A stretch of DNA of 64,000 nt from Aquimarina megaterium XH134 (GCF_000520975.1 NZ_JACB01000016.1:98879-162878), one strand, 5' to 3'. Numbered from the stretch's first letter, positions 16,672 to 26,545 are shown. Notes: generated by a model not told the origin, from the sequence alone. Numbers and translations: made by a program.

Positions 16672-17178
16672 ATGAATTACATCGATATTATTTTAGGAAT
16701 TCTTTTGTTATGGGGGTTAATAAAAGGATTTAGTAAAGGATTGTTTTCCTCGTTAGCTTCTCTTGTTGCTCTTATAGTAGGTATCTATATTGCTGTTCAC
16801 TTCTCGCATATTGTTGGGGGATATCTTCAACAATATGTAAATTGGCAAGAAGGAGCTATGAAATTAGTAGCTTTTGCAATAACTTTTATTGTAGTGGTTA
16901 TCCTTGTTTCTTTGGCTGGTAAGATTCTTACCAAAATAGCAGATTATGCAGCACTTGGGATTTTAAATAAACTCTTGGGCGGTGCTTTTGGAGTGCTGAA
17001 AATGGCATTTATCGCCAGTGTTATTATTATTTTTATAGATGCCTTAAATAGAAATATTACAATCATCAAAGAAGAAACGCTTAATTCTTCTGTATTATAC
17101 ACTCCTGTTCGGAAGTTGGCACCAATGATATTGCCTGATATCCTGAAAAATGTTGACAAGAAAGAACAAGAGATTTAA
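16672..17178 (+). CDS. CvpA-family inner-membrane protein
   Basis: A 168-aa protein starting MNYIDIILGILLLWGLIKGF, with four hydrophobic segments and the CvpA pattern GFSKGLFSSLASLVALIVGI. CvpA proteins are needed for colicin V production in E. coli and for envelope homeostasis elsewhere; their mechanism is unclear. I chose ATG 16672 because the residues before it (from 16618) are not family-like. It is monocistronic and its stop codon is part of the terminator stem. Confidence 0.85.
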   Translation: MNYIDIILGILLLWGLIKGFSKGLFSSLASLVALIVGIYIAVHFSHIVGGYLQQYVNWQEGAMKLVAFAITFIVVVILVSLAGKILTKIADYAALGILNKLLGGAFGVLKMAFIASVIIIFIDALNRNITIIKEETLNSSVLYTPVRKLAPMILPDILKNVDKKEQEI

Positions 17179-17220
17179 TAAAACAAGAAGATCCAGAAAA
17201 GCTTGATCTTCTTGTTTTAT
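17178..17220. terminator. Bidirectional terminator, 16-bp perfect stem
   Basis: Arms ATAAAACAAGAAGATC (17178-17193) and GATCTTCTTGTTTTAT (17205-17220) with an 11-nt loop. It separates cvpA from the convergent SulP gene, and both flanks are T-rich on the appropriate strand. Confidence 0.85.
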
Positions 17221-17233
17221 GTCTTAATAGTTT

Positions 17234-19120
17234 TTAATCTTCATCAAATGAAATACTCGACACTGTATCTTCTACGATATTTCCTAAATAGGCGATACAG
17301 GAATCAAAATCTTCAAATATGCAGGTTGAAGGAACCAAATCTGGAATGATATCAATTCGTTCCATCATATATCTTGGTTGATTTAGTAATCCTACAAAAA
17401 GAACTTTGATGTCCTTTTGCTGTAAATCCATAATCATTTCTTCCATTGCATATAGACCAGATTGATCCATATATTGCATACGATCTAAACGCATAATCAC
17501 CACAGAAGAGGTGTCTGGGATCTGAGCGGCCAATTGCTGAAAATCACTCGTAGAACCAAAGAATAATGGGCCTTTAAGATGTTTGATAAATACTTCTTCT
17601 TTTAGTTTAGTAGGGAAACCTTTTTCATCTTTCCATGCTTCTTCTTTAAGTGATTTCACATCAGAACGCTCTGCGGTAAGATCCCCGATTTTTTTCATAA
17701 ACATAAGTGATGCGATCACTAATCCGATTCCAACAGCGTAAACCAGGTTCCAGAAGGTAGACAATACCAACACGATTAACATAACCAACACTTCAGAACT
17801 TAACTTAACAGGCCCTACCTTGATATCTCTTGGTAAACTTGGTATTGCTTTTAACCCTTTATAATCCATTACACCAATCCCTACAGTAATCAATATTCCT
17901 GCAAGTACTGCAGCAGGTATTTTTGAAGCTACCGGAGCAAGTCCCATCATAACAATAAACAACACTAACCCTGCAATCATTCCTGACAATTTAGTTTTAC
18001 CACCAGAATTAATATTTACCACTGTTCTGATAGTAGCACCAGCACCAGGAATACCTCCAAACAATGCTGCGATACTGTTTCCTATTCCCTGTCCTACTAA
18101 TTCTTTATTAGGTTTATGTTTGGTTTTGGTCATATTATCTGCCACTACACTGGTCAATAACGAATCTATCGCTCCTAATAACGCCAATGTAAGTGCTGTA
18201 AAAATATATGGAGTAATACTAGCAAGACTAAATCCAGTAAATATCTCCCATTTAGGAATAGGTAATCCGCTTGGAATTTCTTCTATTGGTCTATAGTCTA
18301 ACCCAAAACCATAAGCAATACCAGACATCACTATCAATGAAACCAGAGTACTTGGTACTGCCCTGGTAATACGTTTAAAGCCGTAGATAATGATAATAGT
18401 ACCAATAGCCAGCAATAACTCTAACCAATTGATGTTTCTCATAACTCTTGGAAGGACTTTAATAGCTCCTAAAGCTCCTGAAGCTTCTTTTGCTGCCAGT
18501 GTTTGAGATTCTTGTAGGATATCATCCTGTGTAATTTTTTCTGCTCTTGAGATGGTTTCTTTAAAATCTTCGAGTACCAAAATATCTTCTGCAGCTTCTT
18601 CTTTAAGAATATTTTCGAGGATTACTTCTTCTGCTTCTGGTTTGAATTGAGCTACAAACTCTGCATCTTCTTTTGGGTAATAACCAAATGAAGGTAATAT
18701 TTGCGTGAGCAAAATGATGACACCAATTGCTGTCATAAATCCAGAAACTACAGGATAAGGAATATATCTAATATATTTTCCTAAACCAATAGCTCCTAAT
18801 CCTATTTGCATCAATCCACTCAACAAGAAAACTGTTAAGATTGCCGGAAGGGCTTTTTCAACACTACCATCATTGGCAGCAATAATTCCTGCAATAACCA
18901 CCATACTTACAGCAGTCATAGGAGCAGTCGGACCTGAAATTTGCGTATTTGTACCACCAAAAAAAGCTGCAAAAAAACTAATAAAAATAGCACCATACAG
19001 TCCAGCTGTTGGCCCTAATCCCGATGACACTCCAAACGCCAAAGCCAACGGCAATGCAACGATACCTGCGGTTAATCCACCAAAGGTATCTCCTTTTAAA
19101 TTACTGAAAAATCCTTTCAT
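17234..19120 (-). CDS. SulP-family anion transporter with STAS domain (628 aa)
   Basis: An inner-membrane transporter. The first block MKGFFSNLKGDTFGGLTAGI, ALPLALAFGVSSGLGPTAGL and the GPTAPMTAV loop are SulP hallmarks. The cytoplasmic C-terminal STAS domain (about 510-610) includes SVVIMRLDRMQYMDQSGLYA. An unusual acidic insert of about 65 residues (from PKEDAEFVAQFKPEAEEV) interrupts the membrane domain after about residue 150. Bacterial SulP proteins carry bicarbonate, sulfate or other anions; the adjacent carbonic anhydrase and second SulP favour bicarbonate. A terminator between it and the carbonic anhydrase gene implies partly separate expression. Confidence 0.9.
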   Translation of the reverse strand: MKGFFSNLKGDTFGGLTAGIVALPLALAFGVSSGLGPTAGLYGAIFISFFAAFFGGTNTQISGPTAPMTAVSMVVIAGIIAANDGSVEKALPAILTVFLLSGLMQIGLGAIGLGKYIRYIPYPVVSGFMTAIGVIILLTQILPSFGYYPKEDAEFVAQFKPEAEEVILENILKEEAAEDILVLEDFKETISRAEKITQDDILQESQTLAAKEASGALGAIKVLPRVMRNINWLELLLAIGTIIIIYGFKRITRAVPSTLVSLIVMSGIAYGFGLDYRPIEEIPSGLPIPKWEIFTGFSLASITPYIFTALTLALLGAIDSLLTSVVADNMTKTKHKPNKELVGQGIGNSIAALFGGIPGAGATIRTVVNINSGGKTKLSGMIAGLVLFIVMMGLAPVASKIPAAVLAGILITVGIGVMDYKGLKAIPSLPRDIKVGPVKLSSEVLVMLIVLVLSTFWNLVYAVGIGLVIASLMFMKKIGDLTAERSDVKSLKEEAWKDEKGFPTKLKEEVFIKHLKGPLFFGSTSDFQQLAAQIPDTSSVVIMRLDRMQYMDQSGLYAMEEMIMDLQQKDIKVLFVGLLNQPRYMMERIDIIPDLVPSTCIFEDFDSCIAYLGNIVEDTVSSISFDED

Positions 19121-19160
19121 CGATATATTCTGGTTTTTGTTAAAACTTTCTAAAAAATAC

Positions 19161-19200
19161 TAAAAAAATACCGACACTTAGAGGCATCGGTATTTTTTTA
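19161..19200 (-). terminator. Terminator between carbonic anhydrase and downstream SulP
   Basis: Arms TAAAAAAATACCGA (19161-19174) and TCGGTATTTTTTTA (19187-19200), a perfect 14-bp stem with a 12-nt loop; the A tract on the plus strand gives the U tract on the minus-strand transcript. It would stop or attenuate transcription before the 628-aa SulP gene. Confidence 0.75.
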
Positions 19201-19217
19201 ATAAAATTTTAGGAGTC

Positions 19218-19850
19218 CTATCCTTCAAAAAACTTGACACCTCCGTCACTAATATCATACATTCCACCAATAATCTTAATTTCATCATTCGCTTCCATCT
19301 CACGAAGCACTTCACTTTGGTTTCTTATATTATCGATGGTCATCTCTACATTTTTCATAGCTACTTCATTAACAAAATCAATATTTTTAGAAGTTCTTTC
19401 AGCAGGAGCGGCTGGTTCTGCAACCGCGGCAACTGCAGGCTTAATTTTACTTAATAAAGCAGTAAGATTTCCTAGTTTAGCATCATCACATGCTCCTTTT
19501 ACGGCTCCACATGCAGTATGTCCTAATACCACAACTAGTTTTGTTCCTGCAAGCTTACAGGCAAACTCCATACTACCCAGAATATCTTCATTAACAAAAT
19601 TACCAGCTACACGAGCACTGAAAATATCTCCAATCCCCTGATCAAAAATTAATTCTGAAGAAACTCTTGAATCTATACAACTAAGGATCGTAGCAAAAGG
19701 ATATTGTCCTCCTTTAGTATCACTTACCTGATCTAAAAGGTTTCTATCTGCCATACGCTTATCCTGAAATCTCTGATTTCCTTCTTTAAGCATCTGTAGT
19801 GCAGTTTGCGGAGTAACTGCGGCCTGTGTTTCTTTAGTATGTGCTTTCAT
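19218..19850 (-). CDS. Beta-class carbonic anhydrase
   Basis: A 210-aa cytoplasmic zinc enzyme interconverting CO2 and bicarbonate. The zinc ligands are visible: Cys58 with Asp60-Ser-Arg62 (SCIDSRV), His111 and Cys114 (GHTACGAVKGA). There is no signal peptide. The C-terminus is GGMYDISDGGVKFFEG, typical of bacterial beta-CAs. It sits between two SulP transporter genes, all on the minus strand; SulP with carbonic anhydrase is a known association for bicarbonate transport. A terminator follows it. Confidence 0.95.
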   Translation of the reverse strand: MKAHTKETQAAVTPQTALQMLKEGNQRFQDKRMADRNLLDQVSDTKGGQYPFATILSCIDSRVSSELIFDQGIGDIFSARVAGNFVNEDILGSMEFACKLAGTKLVVVLGHTACGAVKGACDDAKLGNLTALLSKIKPAVAAVAEPAAPAERTSKNIDFVNEVAMKNVEMTIDNIRNQSEVLREMEANDEIKIIGGMYDISDGGVKFFEG

Positions 19851-19952
19851 TTATTATATTTTTATTATTTATAATTGTGTGATGAAATTTACCATCTAAT
19901 ATTTCAGCTAATTTAACGTATCTATTGGTGGCTCATTTCTTTGTTTAAAAAT

Positions 19953-21509
19953 TTATGCAGTTTTAGATCTAAGCTTAAAAAACTTAATGTAACTCTCTGG
20001 ATTTTCGACAATACCTCTTTCTGAAATCAGATTAATATCAATATTTCTGTTTCTTGCTTTTTCAGAAAAATCCTCAAGAATTTCTACAATATCATAATCC
20101 AGAAAACGTGTTTTTCTAACATCCAAGGTAAGATAAGTATCTTCTGGCAAACTATCAAGTTCTTTTAAGATGGCTCCTTTATTGAAAAATGTTACCTCTT
20201 CTGCAAGAGTCATTTTTACCTTACGTTTTCCATCGCTTTCATCTTCTATATGTAAGAAATGTGAGTTTTGATAGCTCTTAAATAAAATTACCACAACTCC
20301 TACCATCAATCCTAGTCCGATTCCCCACAACAAATCGATAAAAACTATACCTAAAACAGTAACTATAAAAGGTACGAATTGTTTCCAACCAGATTTCCAC
20401 ATAGTGGCAAAAGTAGCAGGTTTAGCCAGCTTATATCCTACAATTAATAATATAGCTGCCAATACAGAAAGAGGAATGAAATTAAGTAATTTTGGAATAG
20501 CAATTACCGAAATTAATAGAAAGAACCCATGAACAATTGCAGAAAGTTTTGACTTACCTCCAGATTGGATATTTGCAGAACTACGAACAATTACCTGAGT
20601 AATAGGTAACCCACCTATAAGTCCCGAAATGATATTTCCTGTTCCTTGTGCCAATAACTCTCGATTTGTTGGAGTAACTCTTTTTTCTGGATCAATTTTA
20701 TCTGTAGCTTCTACACAAAGTAACGTTTCTAAGCTTGCTACCAGAGCAATAGTAAAAGCAATTAACCACACATCTCCCTGCGTGATCACTTCGAAATTAG
20801 GAAAACTAAATTGCCCGAAGAAACTAGATATATCTGATGGGATTGGTACGTTTACCAAGCTTTTAGGGTTAATCCCTAAAGTTCCTGATGAGCCAAGTAT
20901 TTTATAAAATACAATTCCTACAACAACGGCGACTAAAGGCCCTTGTATTAATTGGAATATTTTTGCTTTTTTAGTAAGTACATTACTCCAGAGAATTAGT
21001 ATTCCCAAACCTATTAAGGCAATAAGGGTACTTCCTATACTTAAATCTATAAAAGAATTAAAAATCTGCTCAAAAGCACCTTCTCCTTTTCCCGGAATAT
21101 ATCCAAAGAAATATGGGATTTGTTTCAGGATAATGATAATTCCTATACCGGTGAGCATTCCTTTAATTACAGAAGAAGGAAAATAATATCCTATTATTCC
21201 TGCTTTTAATAATCCCAGTACTATTTGAATAGCTCCACCCAGAACAACGGCAACCAGAAAGTTTTCGAAACCTCCTAACGATCCGATCGAGGTTAATACA
21301 ATAGCGGCCAGTCCAGCAGCTGGTCCACTCACTCCAATTTGAGAACCACTTAGGACTCCTACCACAATACCTCCAATGATTCCTGCAATCAATCCAGAGA
21401 ACAAGGGAGCACCACTGGCTAAGGCAATACCTAAACATAACGGCAGTGCCACAAAAAATACGACAACACTTGCCGGTAAATCATTTTTTAATGTTTTAAA
21501 AAAACTCAT
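19953..21509 (-). CDS. SulP-family anion transporter with STAS domain (518 aa)
   Basis: The first gene of the carbon cluster. It starts MSFFKTLKNDLPASVVVFFV, followed by ALPLCLGIALASGAPLFSGL and SGPAAGLAAI, typical of SulP. It has about ten to twelve hydrophobic segments and a short C-terminal STAS domain (TYLTLDVRKTRFLDYDIVEI). It is more compact than the 628-aa paralogue and without its acidic insert, and resembles proteins often annotated as SulP-type bicarbonate transporters beside carbonic anhydrase. Bicarbonate as substrate is inference from context. Confidence 0.92.
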   Translation of the reverse strand: MSFFKTLKNDLPASVVVFFVALPLCLGIALASGAPLFSGLIAGIIGGIVVGVLSGSQIGVSGPAAGLAAIVLTSIGSLGGFENFLVAVVLGGAIQIVLGLLKAGIIGYYFPSSVIKGMLTGIGIIIILKQIPYFFGYIPGKGEGAFEQIFNSFIDLSIGSTLIALIGLGILILWSNVLTKKAKIFQLIQGPLVAVVVGIVFYKILGSSGTLGINPKSLVNVPIPSDISSFFGQFSFPNFEVITQGDVWLIAFTIALVASLETLLCVEATDKIDPEKRVTPTNRELLAQGTGNIISGLIGGLPITQVIVRSSANIQSGGKSKLSAIVHGFFLLISVIAIPKLLNFIPLSVLAAILLIVGYKLAKPATFATMWKSGWKQFVPFIVTVLGIVFIDLLWGIGLGLMVGVVVILFKSYQNSHFLHIEDESDGKRKVKMTLAEEVTFFNKGAILKELDSLPEDTYLTLDVRKTRFLDYDIVEILEDFSEKARNRNIDINLISERGIVENPESYIKFFKLRSKTA

Positions 21510-21633
21510 AGCAATAATAATTCAATTTGTATTTAACATAAGTGTTAGTGTAATAAAAAAATTACCAAAAGAATGTACAGACCCTTTACTCATGTAAAGC
21601 ATCAGTATTCAAAATTGGCGTCGATAATATACT

Positions 21634-21963
21634 TTATGAAACTTCTGGAGGAGGGGTTTTCTGTTCTAGATAAACCGAAGTATTATGCGCGTAAAAATAA
21701 GAGTACAAACTAATGTATAACTCAGCCAATCCGGCTTGGTTTACCGGATTTTCTTGGTAAATCTTATCTTTTTCTTTTTTATCCTCTTTTTCTGAGTTAT
21801 CATTTTCTTTGGATTCAGATTTTTCTTCAGAGTCATCTAAACCCAAAATCATTGAAGTGTTTTCTTTATTATACATGTCAAATAGCTCTATCCCATAATT
21901 GGCTATACTTATAATAAAGCCAAAAAGAATTAGAAATTTTGCTATTTGAAGTTTGATAATCAC
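21634..21963 (-). CDS. Small membrane-anchored protein with charged linker
   Basis: A 109-aa protein with one N-terminal hydrophobic helix (about residues 7-24), then an extremely charged Glu/Lys/Asp/Ser stretch (about 45-70), and a C-terminal segment LAELYISLYSYFYAHNTSVY ending in TPPPEVS. I recognise no domain. It precedes the bat operon's last gene on the minus strand by 78 bp and may be its terminal member; I cannot assign a role. Confidence 0.65.
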   Translation of the reverse strand: MIIKLQIAKFLILFGFIISIANYGIELFDMYNKENTSMILGLDDSEEKSESKENDNSEKEDKKEKDKIYQENPVNQAGLAELYISLYSYFYAHNTSVYLEQKTPPPEVS

Positions 21964-22041
21964 TATAGGGTAATTTTAGAAAGCAAAAATAACAGTATTG
22001 CTTTCAAATGTTGTTAATGTATTGCAAATTTTATTGATCAA

Positions 22042-22791
22042 TTATAACTCTCTTAAATCTGTTTTAGGAATCCAACCAATTTTGCCGTCAGCAAGTTTAA
22101 TTTTTTTCCAATCATTTACGGTTTCTGTCACCTGTACTTTGGTTCCTTCATGAAGTTCGAAAACTTCTTCGCTTCTAAGGTTTGGTTCACTTTTTATGGT
22201 TGTTTCCTGAGCAAAAATGATTGCAAACTGGTTGTTCTTAATATAATTGTATTGTGAGAAAGCAAAGAATACTCCAAATAATCCCAAAATTAATATCGCC
22301 CATGACCCCACAAAGAATATTCTCTTTTTTGTAGAGCTATGTGCTATATAATATAAAATAAACAGGATAACAAATACAATAATACAGATCACCGAAAACC
22401 ATGCCCAACTATCAAAATCCATCATATTCGTAAATTTCTTAAATGTTCTCGAAATAAAACCTTCTGGGATTACATCTATTGCATCTATTGTTGCTTTCTG
22501 GGCAAAAGCCAGGTTGTTTTTGATATCTTCATCATTAGGCAATAATGCTAACGCTTTTTCATAATAAAAAATACTAGGACCTATGTTACTTAATTTATAG
22601 TTTGCATTACCTAGATTATAGTATAGTGAAGCTGATTCCTGACCTGCATCCAAAATCGATTTGTATGCATCTATAGCTTCCTGATACTTTTCTTGATTAT
22701 ATAATGAGTTTCCTCTCTGAAATGCTTCTTGATTTTGAGAAAAACCCAATGCTATACTTAAAAAAATAAGTGTTTCAACTATTCTTTTCAT
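22042..22791 (-). CDS. batE: BatE-like TPR/SH3 protein
   Basis: A 249-aa protein: signal peptide (1-18), two to three TPR repeats (FQRGNSLYNQEKYQEAIDAY, SLYYNLGNANYKLSNIGPSI), two transmembrane helices about residues 130-180, and a C-terminal bacterial SH3 domain (IFAQETTIKSEPNLRSEEVF, VNDWKKIKLADGKIGWI). This matches BatE, the last protein of Bacteroidota bat (aerotolerance) operons. It starts 3 bp after the batD stop. Confidence 0.85.
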   Translation of the reverse strand: MKRIVETLIFLSIALGFSQNQEAFQRGNSLYNQEKYQEAIDAYKSILDAGQESASLYYNLGNANYKLSNIGPSIFYYEKALALLPNDEDIKNNLAFAQKATIDAIDVIPEGFISRTFKKFTNMMDFDSWAWFSVICIIVFVILFILYYIAHSSTKKRIFFVGSWAILILGLFGVFFAFSQYNYIKNNQFAIIFAQETTIKSEPNLRSEEVFELHEGTKVQVTETVNDWKKIKLADGKIGWIPKTDLREL

Positions 22792-22794
22792 ACA

Positions 22795-24561
22795 TTATAG
22801 TTGTTTATCTATTGAGGCAATTACTCTAGAGGCTTTATCATAATCTTGTTGCATTGCCGAGGTAGAAGATGGAGTATACCTTGCAAATTCACAACTCTCT
22901 AGCAATGCAATAAATTCTATAGATATTGCATCTTCAACATCACGCTCCTTTAATAATCTTTGGATACGTTCTTTACTCATATCGCTTGTCTGGATATGCA
23001 GTTTTGCTTTTAAATAATTATGCAATGCTCGTTCCATAGCAATATAGAATTCCTTTTGGTTTCCTAGATTTTTTTTAGCTTCAGAAAGGTATTTACGAGC
23101 CAGTTTATCTGCTTTACGAACTCTGTTCCCGCTTATATCACTTAGCCGTTCTTGCCTTTTTTTACCAAAGAAAAGGAATAGAGGAATTGCTAATAATGGT
23201 GCAGTTAATGATAACCAATATGCGGTAGACTTAAAAAAGTGTTCTTTTTGAATAGCCTGAAGTTCTGCATTTAGTTTTAAGAATCTAAATTGATTTCCAG
23301 CTTGAGTCACTAGCTTCTTATTTGTTCCTCCCGATTCTGATGTCACTACAGTATCTCCCCCATCAGGGCCATTTTTTACATTAATTACAATCTCGTCTGA
23401 CGTAATTCTTTTATAGGTTTCTGTTTTTAAATCAAAATAAGAAAACGAAATAGATGGTATAGGATATTTACCTTTATATTGTGGTACTAAGGTGTAGGTA
23501 TCAGATATGCTACCCCCCATACCTGTTAGGTTTGTTCGCACTCTTTCATTATGCTGCGGTTCATATTGTTCTAAACCATTAGGAACATTAAGCTTTGGTA
23601 AATCAAATAGCTTTAAATTACCATTACCTGTAACCAAAACCTTGGCATCTAAGGATTCTGTAGCATCCAACTCTGTTTTATTAGCGGTTACTTTAAAATC
23701 AAAATCTCCTACTGCGCCCGAAAAATCATCTGGTTTTCCTTGTATTGGTAAAGGTTTTGCTTCTATCACTCTATTACCTGCAGCAACAGTCTTATTAACT
23801 GTCGTATACAGTCTACCGCCAAAAATATCTCTTCTTTTTGTAGGAACATCTACAGAAACGGTTAACGTAAGAGGTTCTATATTTAATTTACCTGTCTTTT
23901 GTGGATATAGTACTGTTTTACGAAGTACTACATAACGATATGGTTCTCCTTTATATTCTCCATTTTCAATTTTGAGTTGTTTCATATCGATCGCCTGACT
24001 CCAAAAATCGCTATATTTTGGACTGTCTAGCTCTCTCCAGTTACTTACACTAATTCTCGGACTAACATACAGTTTATACACTACTGTAATTGCTTCATTT
24101 AAATAGGGGTTTGATTTAGAAACCTCTGCTATAAGATGAAGGTTTTCACTTGCCACAAAATCAGTATCATTACCATCTTTTGGTTTATCTACTGCACCTG
24201 TAACCTCAACTCTAATAGGTAATGTTTTATACGTCTGCCCATCAATCTCTATAGTTGCTTGCTTTATAGTAAATTGTCCTCTACGAGTAGGTTCAAGGAA
24301 ATAACTAAATGTTTTGGCGTATGATCGTTTTCCATTAACCCAAGAATTACTAATAGATTGATTAGGTCCACCTACAACGGTAAACCCCGAAAAGGAAGGA
24401 GGTGTAAAATTGTCTCCATCTTTATTCATTTCAAAATCTACTCGTAATCTTTCATTTACACCTAACTTTTTCTTGCTTACTTTAGCCTCGAACCTCACCT
24501 GTGCCAATGCAAGCTGCATCGTGGCCAGAAATAGTGTTAGAAAAATTAGTTTTAGTTTCAT
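22795..24561 (-). CDS. batD: BatD-family membrane protein
   Basis: A 588-aa protein with signal peptide (1-20), a long periplasmic part of beta-sandwich modules (QVRFEAKVSKKKLGVNERLR, GNGNLKLFDLPKLNVPNGLE, the BatD signature), one transmembrane helix about 440-460, and a cytoplasmic helical tail (YLSEAKKNLGNQKEFYIAME). BatD is conserved in aerotolerance operons; its exact role in the BatA/BatB complex is not settled. It lies between batC and batE on one transcript. Confidence 0.92.
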   Translation of the reverse strand: MKLKLIFLTLFLATMQLALAQVRFEAKVSKKKLGVNERLRVDFEMNKDGDNFTPPSFSGFTVVGGPNQSISNSWVNGKRSYAKTFSYFLEPTRRGQFTIKQATIEIDGQTYKTLPIRVEVTGAVDKPKDGNDTDFVASENLHLIAEVSKSNPYLNEAITVVYKLYVSPRISVSNWRELDSPKYSDFWSQAIDMKQLKIENGEYKGEPYRYVVLRKTVLYPQKTGKLNIEPLTLTVSVDVPTKRRDIFGGRLYTTVNKTVAAGNRVIEAKPLPIQGKPDDFSGAVGDFDFKVTANKTELDATESLDAKVLVTGNGNLKLFDLPKLNVPNGLEQYEPQHNERVRTNLTGMGGSISDTYTLVPQYKGKYPIPSISFSYFDLKTETYKRITSDEIVINVKNGPDGGDTVVTSESGGTNKKLVTQAGNQFRFLKLNAELQAIQKEHFFKSTAYWLSLTAPLLAIPLFLFFGKKRQERLSDISGNRVRKADKLARKYLSEAKKNLGNQKEFYIAMERALHNYLKAKLHIQTSDMSKERIQRLLKERDVEDAISIEFIALLESCEFARYTPSSTSAMQQDYDKASRVIASIDKQL

Positions 24562-24616
24562 TTTTTATGCTATTTAGACCATTAGATTCTTAAAACCTAA
24601 CATGTCTTTTATCAAA

Positions 24617-25504
24617 TTACCAGTCTTTATCTGTTTTAACTTTTGATCCCTGAGCTTTTTTGGCGTTAATCTTATCCTGAACTTTCTTTTCTTGATTATT
24701 CATAGCTTCGAGTAAGCTTTTAACCTGTTCTGGGGATAATTTACCCTGAACCTGTTGTTGTTGCTGTTGTTGATCTTTAGGTTCGCCTTCCTGTTCTTTT
24801 TGATCTTTTCCTTTATCCTTTTTCTCATCTTTAGGCTCACCCTTGTCATCCTTTTCTTTATCTCCCTCATCTTTTTTATCCTCTCCTTTATCTCCTTCTT
24901 TATCCTTTTGATCTTCTCCCTTTTCTTTTTCCTTATCTCCATCATCTCCCTTTTTATCTTCTTTATCGTCGCCCTCTTTCTTATCTTTATTATCTTCCTT
25001 CTGATCTTTGTTTTGGTCTTTATCCTTATTCTGATCATTTTGCTGTTGCTGTTGCTCTAGCATTTTCTTGGCCAATGCCAGATTATAACGCGTTTCATCA
25101 TCTTTGGGATTATTTCTAAGCGCATTTTTATAAGCTTCAACAGCTTCTTTATATTTTTTTTGCTCCATATAGGTATTTCCCTGATTATGAAACGCCTTAT
25201 GTTTTTCTGACTTAGCCGAAGCTACCTTAGCTGCTTCTGTATAACGATGGGTAGCTTCATCATATTTTTCAGAATTATAATATGCATTAGCCAAATTATA
25301 CTTTGCTGTAGGGTTTACAGGATTTTTGGCAATTGCTTTTCTGTATTCTCCTTCTGCCTTAGGAAAATTACCATCTTTAACCAGAACTTTATTACCTGTA
25401 GCTATAAACTGATTTGCTTCGTTAATAATTTGATCACGATTCTCTTCCTGAGAACATATGATCCCTATCTGAAAACATAATATAACACATAAAATCTTTT
25501 TCAT
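24617..25504 (-). CDS. batC: BatC-like TPR protein with highly charged C-terminus
   Basis: A 295-aa protein with a signal peptide, TPR repeats at about 25-160 (NPTAKYNLANAYYNSEKYDE, EKHKAFHNQGNTYMEQKKYK), then about 90 residues made almost wholly of Lys, Asp, Glu, Gln and Gly, ending with SPEQVKSLLEAMNNQEKKVQ. The low-complexity tail is likely disordered and produces long spurious frames on both strands. It matches BatC of the bat operon, between batB (6 bp away) and batD. Confidence 0.88.
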   Translation of the reverse strand: MKKILCVILCFQIGIICSQEENRDQIINEANQFIATGNKVLVKDGNFPKAEGEYRKAIAKNPVNPTAKYNLANAYYNSEKYDEATHRYTEAAKVASAKSEKHKAFHNQGNTYMEQKKYKEAVEAYKNALRNNPKDDETRYNLALAKKMLEQQQQQNDQNKDKDQNKDQKEDNKDKKEGDDKEDKKGDDGDKEKEKGEDQKDKEGDKGEDKKDEGDKEKDDKGEPKDEKKDKGKDQKEQEGEPKDQQQQQQQVQGKLSPEQVKSLLEAMNNQEKKVQDKINAKKAQGSKVKTDKDW

Positions 25505-25510
25505 ACCTCA

Positions 25511-26545
25511 CTATTGTTCGTTAAACAGGTTTAATTTTTTTACCCAAGATGTTTTTCTTTCTAACAAGAAAATATCTAAAAATAATAATAACAGTCCGGC
25601 AAACAGAAACCACTGAAATTGATCTTTAAAATCTGCAAACTGCTTGGCTTCAAATTCTTTTTTATCCATATTTTGCAGTACAGTAGTCACTTCTTCTACA
25701 ACTTTACTTGTATTTCTACCATCAATGTATGTGCCATTTGCTTCATTAGCAATTTCCTGTAAAGTTGTCGGGTTTAATTTGGTAATTACAGTACTTCCCT
25801 GACTATTTTTCTTGTACGTTTGTACAATTCCATTTCGCTTTATAGGTATAGGTGCTCCTTTTTCTAATCCTACACCTATTGTAAAAATCTTAATTCCTTC
25901 TTTGGCCGCTTCTTCTGCAATGGCTTTTACATTACCTTCATGATCTTCTCCATCACTTACAATAAATAAAACTCTATTGGTTTGTTCTTCATCATTATAA
26001 TATGTTTTTGCTAATTCTATAGCTTCATAGATTGCAGTTCCTTGAGAAGATAGCATTTCTGTATTCATAGATTGTAGAAACATCTTTCCCGAAGCGTAAT
26101 CTGTAGTAATTGGCAATTGAGGAAAAGCACTACCTGCATATGCAATGATCCCAATGCGATCACTTGCCAGATTATTGATAATCTGGGTAACTAACTGCTT
26201 TGATTTTTCTAATCTATTGGGTGCAATATCTTCTGCTAGCATACTTTTAGATACGTCTATTGCAAAAACAACATCTACTCCTTCTCGTTTTACGGTTTCG
26301 AGTTTTGTACCTACCTTAGGATTAACTAGGGCAATCACCAGGCAAGCCAGAGCTAAACTAATTATAATAATCTTTAATACTGATTTAAAGATAGATCGAT
26401 TAGGGCTCAATTTTTTAAGAAGTGCTGCATCTGCAAACTTCTTTTGAGCTGCCTTTTGCCATACTAACACTCCTAAAAACAGCAGAATTAGTACTGGAAT
26501 ACCCAATAATAACCAGAAATATATTTTCTCTTCTAATACGTACAT
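25511..26545 (-). CDS. batB: BatB, VWA-domain membrane protein
   Basis: A 344-aa protein. Two N-terminal hydrophobic helices are followed by a von Willebrand A domain with the MIDAS motif DVSKS (VVFAIDVSKSMLAEDI), ITTDYASGKMF and VSDGEDHEG, then a C-terminal transmembrane helix (FQWFLFAGLLLLFLDIFLLE). The VWA domain faces the periplasm and should bind metal and a protein partner. BatA and BatB are reported to associate in the membrane. It lies 58 bp after batA. Confidence 0.95.
   Translation of the reverse strand: MYVLEEKIYFWLLLGIPVLILLFLGVLVWQKAAQKKFADAALLKKLSPNRSIFKSVLKIIIISLALACLVIALVNPKVGTKLETVKREGVDVVFAIDVSKSMLAEDIAPNRLEKSKQLVTQIINNLASDRIGIIAYAGSAFPQLPITTDYASGKMFLQSMNTEMLSSQGTAIYEAIELAKTYYNDEEQTNRVLFIVSDGEDHEGNVKAIAEEAAKEGIKIFTIGVGLEKGAPIPIKRNGIVQTYKKNSQGSTVITKLNPTTLQEIANEANGTYIDGRNTSKVVEEVTTVLQNMDKKEFEAKQFADFKDQFQWFLFAGLLLLFLDIFLLERKTSWVKKLNLFNEQ

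Noticed and set aside
24700..25060. Long overlapping frames on both strands, one Lys/Ile-rich and one Leu/Phe-rich
   Set aside because: They are shadows of the low-complexity Lys/Asp/Glu tail of BatC, which keeps alternative frames open.
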